Part shown: one piece after another, positions 35,369 through 44,077 of the stretch
How positions within the stretch are numbered: the stretch's first letter is position 1
Layout of the letters: every line of letters begins with the position of its first letter
Assembly: GCA_963746315.1 (NCBI GenBank)
Contig: CAVVAR010000012.1
Location: 620,001 to 684,000, forward strand
Origin: Ga0077555 sp963746315
GTDB lineage: Bacteria > Pseudomonadota > Alphaproteobacteria > Rhizobiales > Hyphomicrobiaceae
Direction: 5' to 3'
DNA: 64,000 nucleotides
Notes under the pieces: generated by a model
Databases searched by the model: none
What the model saw: only the letters and a program-made list of their open reading frames with translations
Told to the model about the DNA's origin: nothing
Made by a program: the position numbers and the translations under genes

Positions 35369-37087
35369 ATGCCAAGGACGATCTCCCGTGCAGCCTACGC
35401 GCAGATGTTCGGACCGACCACTGGCGACAAGGTGCGCCTTGCCGATACCGAGCTCGTCATCGAGGTCGAGCGCGATCTGACCACCTACGGCGACGAGGTG
35501 AAGTTCGGCGGCGGCAAGGTCATCCGCGACGGCATGGGTCAATCGCAGGTCAGCCGCGCGCAAGGCGCCGTCGACACCGTGATCACCAATGTGCTGATCC
35601 TCGACGCGGTGGCCGGCGTCATCAAGGCCGACGTCGGCTTGAAGGACGGGCTCATCTTCGGGATCGGCAAGGCCGGCAATCCCGATATCCAATCGAACGT
35701 CGACATCATCATCGGTCCCGGCACGGAGATCATTGCAGGTGAGGGCAAGATCCTCACGGCTGGCGGCTTTGACGCCCACATCCATTTCATCTGCCCCCAG
35801 CAGATCGAGGATGCCCTGATGGCGGGGCTGACCACGATGCTCGGTGGCGGTACGGGGCCTGCCCACGGCACGCTCGCAACGACCTGTACGCCCGGCCCCT
35901 GGCACATCGGCATGATGCTACGCGCGGTCGACGCCTTTCCGATGAACATTGGCATCTCGGGCAAAGGTAATGCGGCGCTGCCCGATGCCCTCGTCGAGAT
36001 GGTGGAGGGAGGGGCGTGCGCACTGAAGCTGCATGAGGACTGGGGTACGACACCGGCGGCGATCGACTGCTGCCTTTCTGTCGGCGACGATCACGACGTT
36101 CAGGTCATGCTGCATTCCGACACGCTGAACGAGTCGGGCTTTGTCGAGGACACCATCGCCGCCTTCAAGGGACGCACGATCCACGCCTTCCACACCGAAG
36201 GTGCAGGCGGCGGCCACGCCCCCGACATCATGAAGGTCGCCGGCTTGCCGAACGTGTTGCCGTCGTCGACCAACCCGACGCGTCCGTTCACGGTCAACAC
36301 CATCGACGAGCACTTGGACATGCTGATGGTGTGTCATCACCTGTCGCCGAAAATCCCCGAGGATCTGGCTTTCGCCGAGAGCCGCATCCGCAAGGAGACC
36401 ATCGCCGCCGAGGACATCCTGCACGACTTGGGCGCGCTTTCGATGATCTCGTCGGACAGTCAGGCCATGGGTCGCATCGGAGAGGTGATCATCCGCACTT
36501 GGCAGACTGCACACAAGATGAAGGTGCAAAGGGGGGCGCTCCCCGAGGACCAGGGCAAAGGCAACGACAACTTCCGCTGCCGTCGCTACATCGCGAAGTA
36601 CACGATCAACCCGGCCATCGCCCACGGCGTCGCCCGCCATATCGGGTCCATCGAGGCCGGAAAGCTCGCCGATCTCGTGCTCTGGTCGCCGGCATTCTTC
36701 GGCGTGAAGCCGGACATGGTGATCAAGGGCGGCATGATCGCAGCCGCACCGATGGGCGATCCCAACGCGTCGATTCCGACGCCGCAGCCGGTCCATTATC
36801 GTCCGATGTTTGGCGCTTTCGCAGGCGCACGTACGGCAACGTCGGTCACCTTCACCAGCAAGGCGGCGGTGGCCAACGGTCTCGGCAATAAGCTCGGCCT
36901 TGCGAAACGTCTTGTTGCGGTCGAGAACACGCGCGGAGGTATCTCGAAGCGAAGCATGGTGCTGAACGACGCCTGCCCCAACATCGAGATCGATCCCGAA
37001 ACCTACGCGGTTCGCGCCGACGGCGAGCTACTGGTCTGTGAGCCGGCCAAGGTGCTGCCCATGGCGCAGCGGTACTTTTTGTTCTGA
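35369..37087 (+). CDS. ureC: urease alpha (catalytic) subunit
   Basis: The 572-residue catalytic chain. Ligands of the two nickel ions are visible: HIH in GGFDAHIHFICP, the carbamylated Lys in ACALKLHEDWG, His in MLHSDTLNESG and HAFHTEGAGGG, and Asp further on. The mobile flap Cys-His is in MVCHHLSPKIPED. It starts MPRTISRAAYAQMFGPTTGDK, the usual form. All catalytic residues are present, so active urease is expected once nickel is loaded. Confidence 0.98.
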   Translation: MPRTISRAAYAQMFGPTTGDKVRLADTELVIEVERDLTTYGDEVKFGGGKVIRDGMGQSQVSRAQGAVDTVITNVLILDAVAGVIKADVGLKDGLIFGIGKAGNPDIQSNVDIIIGPGTEIIAGEGKILTAGGFDAHIHFICPQQIEDALMAGLTTMLGGGTGPAHGTLATTCTPGPWHIGMMLRAVDAFPMNIGISGKGNAALPDALVEMVEGGACALKLHEDWGTTPAAIDCCLSVGDDHDVQVMLHSDTLNESGFVEDTIAAFKGRTIHAFHTEGAGGGHAPDIMKVAGLPNVLPSSTNPTRPFTVNTIDEHLDMLMVCHHLSPKIPEDLAFAESRIRKETIAAEDILHDLGALSMISSDSQAMGRIGEVIIRTWQTAHKMKVQRGALPEDQGKGNDNFRCRRYIAKYTINPAIAHGVARHIGSIEAGKLADLVLWSPAFFGVKPDMVIKGGMIAAAPMGDPNASIPTPQPVHYRPMFGAFAGARTATSVTFTSKAAVANGLGNKLGLAKRLVAVENTRGGISKRSMVLNDACPNIEIDPETYAVRADGELLVCEPAKVLPMAQRYFLF

Positions 37088-37099
37088 GGAAGGGGTCGC

Positions 37100-37657
37100 A
37101 TGCTCCGCGCCACATCTGTCTTGCGCCAATCTGATCTCGGCCAGCGCATCACCATCGATACCGTGACGCTCGACCGCGAGGCGCGCTACCGGCGTCGCAT
37201 TGCCATGGAAAGCGATCGCGGCCACAAGTTCCTCTTGGACCTAGCGGAAGCGACCTATCTCGCCCACGGTGATGCGCTGCAGCTGTCGAATGGTGCGCTC
37301 GTCAAGGTGCAGGCTGCGCCCGAGGACCTGATGGAGATCCATGTCCACGATCCGCTCGCACTCGCGCGCATCGCCTGGCACATCGGCAACCGGCACACAC
37401 CGGCCGAGATCACGACCGATGCCATCTACATAAAGCCCGATCACGTATTGGCGGAAATGGTGGAAGGGCTCGGGGCACACGTTCATCAGGTCCGCCGGCC
37501 GTTCGAGCCCGAGGGCGGAGCCTACGGCGCCAAAGGGCCGCTGCAAAAGGGTCACCTTCACCACCACGGCGGGCACACGCACGAGCATCCTCACGGCCAT
37601 GATCATGGGACCGCGCACAGCCATGATCACGCGCACCACGGCGGCGATAAGGAGTAA
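37100..37657 (+). CDS. ureE: urease accessory protein UreE (nickel metallochaperone)
   Basis: A 185-residue UreE. The N-terminal peptide-binding domain (about 1-75) is followed by the metal domain with WHIGNRHTPAEI, and a C-terminal tail (about 153-185) very rich in histidine (HLHHHGGHTHEHPHG and HDHGTAHSHDHAHH), which stores nickel for delivery to UreG. It lies 12 bases after ureC. Its stop is two bases before ureF. Confidence 0.95.
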   Translation: MLRATSVLRQSDLGQRITIDTVTLDREARYRRRIAMESDRGHKFLLDLAEATYLAHGDALQLSNGALVKVQAAPEDLMEIHVHDPLALARIAWHIGNRHTPAEITTDAIYIKPDHVLAEMVEGLGAHVHQVRRPFEPEGGAYGAKGPLQKGHLHHHGGHTHEHPHGHDHGTAHSHDHAHHGGDKE

Positions 37658-37659
37658 CC

Positions 37660-38538
37660 GTGCCTCATAGTTACGTCGCCGCCAGTCGGGATCAGAGCGT
37701 GCTCGCTTCATGGCGCACCGCGCCGGTGGCCCCCCTGCAACGCACCCGCGGTGCCGCGACTGAGACAGCCATTCAGGCGAGCGTCGAGACCGTCACTAAC
37801 GACCGTTCTGGAGCAACAGTCGATGGCTCCGACACGGGAGCCGGTTTTGAAGCCGAGGCCGGCGCGGGCATCGATGCACGTCTCCTGATCTGGCTGTCGC
37901 CGTCGTTTCCCGTTGGCGCGTTCGCTAATAGCCACGGCCTCGAGCTGGCCGCCGACCGCGGCTGGGTATGCGATCGCGATGGCCTCGAGGCTTGGCTCCG
38001 CGATCTCGTCGAGTTGGGCTCTCTGCGTAACGATTTGATCCTCCTCGCTGCGGCATGGCGAGCTACGGCCGGAGCGGACATGCCGGCTCTGGTCGGCGTG
38101 AACGAGCTGGCGTTGGCACTGCAGCCGTCAGCCGAGCGTCGGCTCGAGACCGTGACGCAAGGCACGGCCTTCCTCGCAACGCTTACAGCAGCTTGGCCCT
38201 GTCCGCCCCTGTCAGCGGTTAGCGCTGTCATTGCCGCCGAAGCGGCATTTCCCGTCGCTGTCGGAGCCGGCACCGCCGCCCACTCCGTCTCGCTGGAAGG
38301 GACGCTCCATGGGTACGCCATCGCCTTCGTCTCTAATCTCGTCTCGGCTGCAATTCGCCTGTCGATCGTCGGGCAGACTGACGGGCAGCGCGTCGTGGCG
38401 GCGCTGACACCTGCACTTCAGCGGCAATCAATAGCCGCGCTGACGGCTACGCTGGACGACATCGGCGGCGCGACGCTGCGCTCCGACCTCGCTTCCCTCG
38501 CGCACGAAACCCAGTATTCGAGGCTCTTTCGCTCATGA
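37660..38538 (+). CDS. ureF: urease accessory protein UreF with N-terminal extension
   Basis: UreF is the adaptor, with GTPase-regulating activity, that joins UreD and UreG to apo-urease. The UreF core starts at about residue 72 (LLIWLSPSFPVGAFANSHGLE) and runs to the end (SLAHETQYSRLFRS). A GTG at 37660 with AAGGAG five bases upstream is the likely start. It adds about 70 low-complexity residues rich in Ala, Thr and Glu. No in-frame ATG lies between. The gene overlaps ureG by ATGA. Confidence 0.9.
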   Translation: MPHSYVAASRDQSVLASWRTAPVAPLQRTRGAATETAIQASVETVTNDRSGATVDGSDTGAGFEAEAGAGIDARLLIWLSPSFPVGAFANSHGLELAADRGWVCDRDGLEAWLRDLVELGSLRNDLILLAAAWRATAGADMPALVGVNELALALQPSAERRLETVTQGTAFLATLTAAWPCPPLSAVSAVIAAEAAFPVAVGAGTAAHSVSLEGTLHGYAIAFVSNLVSAAIRLSIVGQTDGQRVVAALTPALQRQSIAALTATLDDIGGATLRSDLASLAHETQYSRLFRS

Positions 38539-39191
38539 CACATTCGAGTTCCAGCAACGCCCACGGCCCCCTCCGCGTCGGCATCGGCGGCCCCGTCGGC
38601 TCGGGCAAAACGACATTGACCGCCGAGCTCTGCAAGGCGTTCCGCGATCGCTATGACATCTGCGCGATAACAAACGACATCTATACCAAGGAGGACGCGG
38701 AAATCCTGATGCGCATGCAGGCCTTGCCCCTCGAGCGCATCATGGGTGTCGAGACGGGTGGCTGCCCGCACACCGCAATCCGCGAGGACTGCTCCATCAA
38801 TTTGGCCGCGATCGAGACCATGCGAAAGAAGCTGCCGCGCCTCGATCTGATCCTGCTGGAGTCTGGCGGAGACAACCTGGCCGCGACTTTCTCGCCGGAG
38901 CTGGCCGACCTCACCATCTACGTCATCGACGTCGCCCAGGGCGAGAAGATCCCGAGGAAGGGCGGACCGGGTATCACCCGCTCTGACCTGCTGGTGATCA
39001 ACAAGACCGATCTCGCCCCCCATGTCGGAGCCAACCTCGGCGTCATGGAGCGCGACGCACGGCGCATGCGGGGTGATCGCCCCTTTGTCATGACGTCGAT
39101 CCGGTCGGGCACGGGCGTCGACGAGATCGCAGCGTTCATCGAGGCCCAGGGCGGCTTGAAACCGACTTCCGGGACGTCCACCCATAGCTGA
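38535..39191 (+). CDS. ureG: urease accessory GTPase UreG
   Basis: A 218-residue SIMIBI-class GTPase that delivers nickel to urease with GTP hydrolysis. It has the P-loop GIGGPVGSGKTTL, the metal-binding CPH in ETGGCPHTAIRED, ESGGDNLAATFSPEL, and the base-specificity NKTD. Its N-terminus carries about 13 residues (MTHSSSSNAHGPL) before the core. It closes the urease operon; 141 bases later comes tRNA-Gly. Confidence 0.96.
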   Translation: MTHSSSSNAHGPLRVGIGGPVGSGKTTLTAELCKAFRDRYDICAITNDIYTKEDAEILMRMQALPLERIMGVETGGCPHTAIREDCSINLAAIETMRKKLPRLDLILLESGGDNLAATFSPELADLTIYVIDVAQGEKIPRKGGPGITRSDLLVINKTDLAPHVGANLGVMERDARRMRGDRPFVMTSIRSGTGVDEIAAFIEAQGGLKPTSGTSTHS

Positions 39192-39332
39192 TCCGAGGCA
39201 AGCAGTTCCCCTCTTCACAGTCGCGGCTCATCTGGTAGAAATAGCTCCACCGTCCCGTGCCGATGCGCAGGACGGAGGCGATGCCGACGGTGTCGCGTGG
39301 TTGGAGTGAAGTCTTTGCTCCGACCGGAAAAT

Positions 39333-39407
39333 GCGGGCGTAGTTCAGTGGTAGAACGTCAGCTTCCCAAGCTGAATGTCGTCGGTTCAATCCCGATCGCC
39401 CGCTCCA
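39333..39407 (+). tRNA. tRNA-Gly (anticodon CCC)
   Basis: A complete cloverleaf: acceptor GCGGGCG (39333-39339) pairs with CGCCCGC (39397-39403), D-arm AGTTCAGTGGTAGAACG, anticodon loop CTTCCCAAG, T-arm GGTTCAATCC, discriminator T and an encoded CCA. CCC reads GGG glycine codons. Confidence 0.96.
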
Positions 39408-39572
39408 TTTCCTGACACCTGGCACGGGTTTCCTGCCCGATCTGACAATATTCTGCCTGGGTTGGCGCCGCTCTTTGTGGCAGCGCCCCGCATTTCAGAC
39501 GGTGTGCCGCCCGCCCGATTTGCTACAGTCTCCGCGCACATTGGGCTTCCACCCGCCTCCGGAGCACGCCGC

Positions 39573-41063
39573 ATGACCGATGCAACTGCGATCGTCTCAC
39601 TCTCCGCCGTCGAGCTGGCTCGTCGCATCCGCGCCAAGGAGCTGTCGCCGGTCGAGGTTTTGGAAGCCTTCATTGCTCGCATTGAGATGCTCAACCCGGC
39701 CATCAACGCGGTGACGGCGACGTGCTACGAGCGGGCGCGCACGGAGGCGAAAACGGCAGAGGCGGCCGTGCTATCGGGCGCCGACCTTGGGCCGCTCCAC
39801 GGGCTTCCGTTCGCGGTGAAGGACCTGGAGCATACGCAAGGCGTGCTCACCACGTTCGGGTCGCCGTTGTTCAAGGACTTCGTCCCCGACGCCGACGGCG
39901 TGATGGTTGCGCGGCTGAGGCGGGCCGGCGCGATCATGGTCGGGAAGACCAATACGCCGGAGTTCGGCGCAGGCGCCAACACACGCAATCCCGTTTGGGG
40001 CGCAACGGGAAATCCCTTCGATCCCATGTTGACGTGCGGCGGCTCGTCGGGCGGGTCCGCGGCAGCTCTAGCGGCCGATCTCCTCCCTATCTGCACGGGC
40101 TCTGACACGGGCGGCTCTCTTCGGATACCCGCCTCCTTCTGTGGCATCGTTGGCTTCCGGCCATCGCCGGGAATGGTACCGGCAGAGCGCCGCCAGCTCG
40201 GCTGGACGCCGATCTCCGTCCTCGGACCGATGGGCAGGACGGTCGAGGACGCCTGTCTGATGTTTGCGAGCCAGGTCGGCGCCGACGCCAGCGATCCGCT
40301 GTCGTTTCCCGTCGACGGCGAGCCCTACAGCAGGCCCGAGCCAGTCGACCTCGGTCAATTGCGCGTCGGCTGGAGCGAGGACCTCGGGACGGGCATCGTC
40401 GATCCCGCGATCCGCTCGGCGTTTCGTCGCAAGATCGACGCCATGAAGCACCATTTTCGGAGCTGCGCGCCGATCGAGCTGGATTTCAGCGGAGCCGAGC
40501 GCTGCTTCGACGTGATCCGGGCCATCAGCTTCGTTGCCCGCTACCGAGACGACTATGAGAGGAACCGCGACCTGCTCGGGCCGAACGTGCGGGCCAACTA
40601 CGAGCTCGGCGCTGGGATGTCGCTTGCCGATGTCGCCTGGGCGCACGCCGAGCAGACACAGATCTTCCGGCGCTTCCAGAAGGCGTTCCGAGACGTGGAT
40701 GTGGTGCTGACGCCCGCCGTCACGGTCTCTCCGTTCCCGTGGGAGCAGCTCTTCATCGACGAGATCGCCGGAAAGAAGCTCAACACCTATTATCACTGGC
40801 TGGCGATGAGCTGGTTCATCACGCTGACGACCAACCCGGCAATGTCGCTTCCCTGCGGCACGGACGACAAGGGCCTGCCGTTCGGGCTCCAGATCGTCGG
40901 ACCCTTCCGGGGCGATCGGCGCGTGCTTGGAGTTGGTGCGGCCATGGAGCGCGCATTCGCTGCCAACACCGATCTGGCGCGGCCTCGACCGGACATCAAG
41001 CGCCTCGCGACGCCGGTGCCGGCCTTGAAGTCGATCGTCACGCATCCGCCTGCTTCTGCCTGA
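39573..41063 (+). CDS. amidase signature family hydrolase
   Basis: A 496-residue amidase with the full Ser-cisSer-Lys triad: Lys83 in FAVKDLEHT, Ser158 in CGGSSGGSAA and Ser182 in GSDTGGSLR. Such enzymes hydrolyse amides to carboxylate plus ammonia; substrate specificity is not clear, but nitrile-derived amides, glutamyl or aryl amides are possible. The ATG at 39573 begins MTDATAIVSLSAVELARRI. It lies 165 bases after tRNA-Gly and converges on the peptide importer operon with 10 bases between. It may complete the pathway from nitriles begun by the hydratase operon, though 30 kb away. Confidence 0.9.
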   Translation: MTDATAIVSLSAVELARRIRAKELSPVEVLEAFIARIEMLNPAINAVTATCYERARTEAKTAEAAVLSGADLGPLHGLPFAVKDLEHTQGVLTTFGSPLFKDFVPDADGVMVARLRRAGAIMVGKTNTPEFGAGANTRNPVWGATGNPFDPMLTCGGSSGGSAAALAADLLPICTGSDTGGSLRIPASFCGIVGFRPSPGMVPAERRQLGWTPISVLGPMGRTVEDACLMFASQVGADASDPLSFPVDGEPYSRPEPVDLGQLRVGWSEDLGTGIVDPAIRSAFRRKIDAMKHHFRSCAPIELDFSGAERCFDVIRAISFVARYRDDYERNRDLLGPNVRANYELGAGMSLADVAWAHAEQTQIFRRFQKAFRDVDVVLTPAVTVSPFPWEQLFIDEIAGKKLNTYYHWLAMSWFITLTTNPAMSLPCGTDDKGLPFGLQIVGPFRGDRRVLGVGAAMERAFAANTDLARPRPDIKRLATPVPALKSIVTHPPASA

Positions 41064-41073
41064 GCGGGCCGGA

Positions 41074-42129
41074 TCATTTCGTGGCTGTGAGGGGGTCGCC
41101 ATCGCCTCCGGCAGGCCTCAGCAGACAGGCGACATGGTGCCCCGGCGCGACCTCGATGAGCGGCGGGTCGATTTCGCGGCAGGCCGCCGTGACGTAGGGG
41201 CAGCGCGTGTGGAAGCGGCAGCCCGACGGCGGATTGACCGGACTCGGCACGTCACCCTCGAGGATGATGCGCTTTCGAGTGATGCCCGGCTCCGGAATGG
41301 GCGCCGCCGCCAGCAGAGCCTCGGTGTAGGGGTGCAGGGGCTGGGCGAACAGATCGGCGTTGTCGGCAAGCTCCACGATGCGGCCAAGATACATCACCGC
41401 CACGCGGTGGCCGATGTGCTCGACGACGGCGAGATCGTGTGAGACGAACAGATAGGCGAGCTGCAACTCGTCCTGCAGATCGATCAGCAGGTTCAGCACC
41501 TGCGCCTGCACCGAAACGTCGAGCGCCGATAGCGGCTCGTCCGCCAGGATGAGGCTGGGATTGACGGCGAGCGCTCGTGCGATGCCGAGGCGCTGGCGCT
41601 GGCCACCCGAGAACTCGTGAGGAAATTTCGCCATTGCCTCGGCGCGCAGGCCGACGCGCTCGAAGAGTTGCGCCACGCGTTGCTCCAGCTCGCTTCCCGA
41701 GGCGAGGCTGAAATTCGTCAGCGGCTCGCTGACGATAGCCCCGGCCGACATGCGCGGATTGAGCGAGGAGTAGGGATCCTGGAATATCATCTGCATCTGT
41801 CGGCGCTGGGCGCGCAGTGTGTCCTCGTCCAGATGCGTGACGTCGATGCCGTTTACGACGATGGAGCCCGCCGTCGGCTCCTCGAGGCGCGCAATGCACC
41901 GCGCGACCGTCGACTTGCCGCAACCCGACTCGCCGACGAGACACAGCGCCTCCCCCCGGCGCACCTCGAACGAGACGCCGTCGACCGCTTGCACGTGCGC
42001 GACGACGCGTGACAGCACCCCCTTGCGGACGGGAAAATGCTTCTTGAGATCCGTCACCGAAAGCACAGTCTCGGCGGAGGCGAAAGGCGGGCCAGGAGGT
42101 GTCATGCTGTCCTTCGCAACGACGCTCAT
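41074..42129 (-). CDS. oligopeptide-type ABC transporter ATPase, DppF/OppF type (second system)
   Basis: A 351-residue ATPase: Walker A GESGCGKST, Q-loop FQDPYSSLNPR, signature FSGGQRQRLGIARAL, Walker B LADEPLSALD and switch LFVSHDLAVVEH. The C-terminal extension has CRFHTRCPYVTAAC with further cysteines. It overlaps the upstream OppD gene by ATGA (start 42129) and is the last gene of the minus-strand mlrC/oligopeptide operon. An upstream in-frame ATG at 42216 would add 29 unconserved residues and was not used. Confidence 0.92.
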   Translation of the reverse strand: MSVVAKDSMTPPGPPFASAETVLSVTDLKKHFPVRKGVLSRVVAHVQAVDGVSFEVRRGEALCLVGESGCGKSTVARCIARLEEPTAGSIVVNGIDVTHLDEDTLRAQRRQMQMIFQDPYSSLNPRMSAGAIVSEPLTNFSLASGSELEQRVAQLFERVGLRAEAMAKFPHEFSGGQRQRLGIARALAVNPSLILADEPLSALDVSVQAQVLNLLIDLQDELQLAYLFVSHDLAVVEHIGHRVAVMYLGRIVELADNADLFAQPLHPYTEALLAAAPIPEPGITRKRIILEGDVPSPVNPPSGCRFHTRCPYVTAACREIDPPLIEVAPGHHVACLLRPAGGDGDPLTATK

Positions 42130-43184
42130 GCTTGATCGGCTCCGGGTCGTGTTTCCCAGCAGGCCGCCTGATGATGCGCGCCGCGTGCCTCGAGCGGTGG
42201 CCGTTCCAGAGAGCATCGGTCGCGCGCCAGATTGCAGCGGGGCGCGAAGGCGCAGCCAGGAATTTCGTCTCTCAGAGAAGGCACGATGCCGACGATCTCC
42301 TGCAGGCGGCTGCGGATGGCTTTCGGAGCACCACGCACGCTACGGCGCGGAATGGAGCCGATCAGACCGCGCGTATAGGGATGTTGCGGGTTGCGGAGCA
42401 GTCCGTCGACCGATGCCTCCTCGGCCATCCGGCCCGCGTACATCACGATCACCCGCTCCGCGACCTCCGCCACGACGCCCAGGTCGTGCGTGATGAGGAC
42501 GATCGCGGTGCCGAGCCGTTCCTTGAGCTCCAGCATGAGGTCGAGAATCTGCGCCTGGATCGTCACGTCGAGCGCGGTCGTCGGCTCGTCGGCGATGAGC
42601 ACCTGCGGATTGCAAGCGAGCGCGATCGCGATCATGACGCGCTGGCGCATGCCACCGGAAAGCTGGTGCGGATACTCAGTGGCGCGGCGCTTGGGGTCGG
42701 CGATACGAACGAGCGACAACATCTCCACAGCCCGGTCCCAGGCTGCCTGGCGGCCGAGCCTCTGGTGGATCTCGACTGTCTCGGCGATCTGTTGGCCGAC
42801 GGTGTAGACCGGGTTGAGCGACGTCATCGGCTCCTGAAAAATCATCGAGATGCGATTGCCCCGGATCTTGCGCATCTCGGGCTCGCCGAGGGTGGTCAGC
42901 TCGCGCCCTTCGAACTTGATCGAGCCGCCGACCACACGTCCGGCGTCGCGTGGGATGAGACCGAGGATCGAGAGCGCCGTCACGCTCTTGCCGCAGCCGG
43001 ATTCGCCGACGATGCACAGCGTCTCTCCTCGCGCGAGGTCGAACGAGACACCATCGACGGCCCGCACCACGCCCTCGCGCGTAAAGAATTGCGTTTGCAG
43101 ATCCTGCACCGAAAGTATCGGCGCCGATTGCAATGCCGTGCTGGGCATTGCGCTGCGCGGCAAATCCGTTGTCGTCGGCATCAT
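42126..43184 (-). CDS. oligopeptide-type ABC transporter ATPase, DppD/OppD type (second system)
   Basis: A 352-residue ATPase: Walker A GESGCGKS, Q-loop FQEPMTSLNPVY, signature LSGGMRQRVMIA, Walker B IADEPTTALD, switch LITHDLGVVAEV and the cysteine-rich C-terminal FAPRCNLARDRC segment. The start is the first of a MetMet pair at 43184, four bases after the permease stop. The frame is open further upstream only because it overlaps the permease gene. It pairs with the F-type ATPase downstream. Confidence 0.92.
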   Translation of the reverse strand: MMPTTTDLPRSAMPSTALQSAPILSVQDLQTQFFTREGVVRAVDGVSFDLARGETLCIVGESGCGKSVTALSILGLIPRDAGRVVGGSIKFEGRELTTLGEPEMRKIRGNRISMIFQEPMTSLNPVYTVGQQIAETVEIHQRLGRQAAWDRAVEMLSLVRIADPKRRATEYPHQLSGGMRQRVMIAIALACNPQVLIADEPTTALDVTIQAQILDLMLELKERLGTAIVLITHDLGVVAEVAERVIVMYAGRMAEEASVDGLLRNPQHPYTRGLIGSIPRRSVRGAPKAIRSRLQEIVGIVPSLRDEIPGCAFAPRCNLARDRCSLERPPLEARGAHHQAACWETRPGADQA

Positions 43185-43188
43185 AGCC

Positions 43189-44067
43189 TCACATGCGCCG
43201 GGCGATACGCGGGTCGAGCATGTCACGCAGGCCGTCGCCCACGAGATTGATCGCCAGAACCGTGATCGCGAGAAGGATGCCGGGAAAGAAGATGATCCAC
43301 GGCGCGATCTGGAAGTAGGTGCGCCCCAACGAGATGACGTTGCCCCAGCTCGGGATCTCAGGCGGCGTGCCGGCGCCAAGGAAGGATAGGCCCGCCTCCG
43401 TCAGGATCGCGGATGCGCAAACATAGGTCGCCTGCACGATCAGCGGCGCTACCGTGTTGGGCAGGATGTGGCGCAGCATGATCGTGAGGTTGCGCGTCCC
43501 GCTTGCCACCGCGGCATCGATGAACGGACGCGCCCGCACCGACAGAACAACGCTTCTGACGAGGCGCACGACCCGCGGGATCTCGGGTATCGTGATGGCG
43601 ACGATCACGATCAGCAGGCTCGCCTTCATCAGCGTGATCAGCGCGATGGCGAGCAGGATCGCCGGAATGGCCATCATGCCGTCCATCACGCGCATCAAGA
43701 TGGCATCGACACGCTTGTAGTAGCCGCACAGAACGCCGAGCACGAGGCCGGTCAGGGTGGCCAGCACCGCGACGCTGAAGCCTACGATCAGCGAGATGCG
43801 CGTGCCATGGACGACGCGGCTGTAGACGTCGCGGCCGAACTGGTCGGTGCCGAACCAGAAGGCGTCTGACGGCCGTTTTAGGCGGTTCGTCGGCTCGAAC
43901 TGCAGCGGATCGCCTGAAAGCCACGGCGCCGCAAACGCCAGGACGACCAGCGCCATCAGGATCGCAATGCCGACGACGATGGTCTTGTGGCGCGAGGCCC
44001 AGGGCCAGAAGCCGTCCGGGGAGCGGCTTGCCTTGGCGACGGGCAGTGTATCGGTGGTCGTGACCAT
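43189..44067 (-). CDS. ABC transporter permease, DppC/OppC type (second system)
   Basis: A 292-residue permease with an N-terminal OppC_N helix (TIVVGIAILMALVVLAFAAPWL), the FGTDQFGRDVYSRVVHGTRISL motif and an EAA loop FIDAAVASGTRNLTIMLRHILPN. It ends LVGDGLRDMLDPRIARRM, the normal DppC ending. It follows the DppB gene by 10 bases, and its stop is four bases before the OppD start. Confidence 0.92.
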   Translation of the reverse strand: MVTTTDTLPVAKASRSPDGFWPWASRHKTIVVGIAILMALVVLAFAAPWLSGDPLQFEPTNRLKRPSDAFWFGTDQFGRDVYSRVVHGTRISLIVGFSVAVLATLTGLVLGVLCGYYKRVDAILMRVMDGMMAIPAILLAIALITLMKASLLIVIVAITIPEIPRVVRLVRSVVLSVRARPFIDAAVASGTRNLTIMLRHILPNTVAPLIVQATYVCASAILTEAGLSFLGAGTPPEIPSWGNVISLGRTYFQIAPWIIFFPGILLAITVLAINLVGDGLRDMLDPRIARRM

Positions 44068-44077
44068 CGGTTCCGCC

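Noticed and set aside
39333..39407. tRNA-Gly as an attachment site of an integrated element.
   Set aside because: No integrase, direct repeat of the tRNA end or change in gene type is seen on either side.
39418..39436. TGGCACGGGTTTCC looks like the start of a sigma-54 promoter before the amidase gene.
   Set aside because: The -12 element GC falls two bases too far from the -24 GG, so the spacing is wrong.
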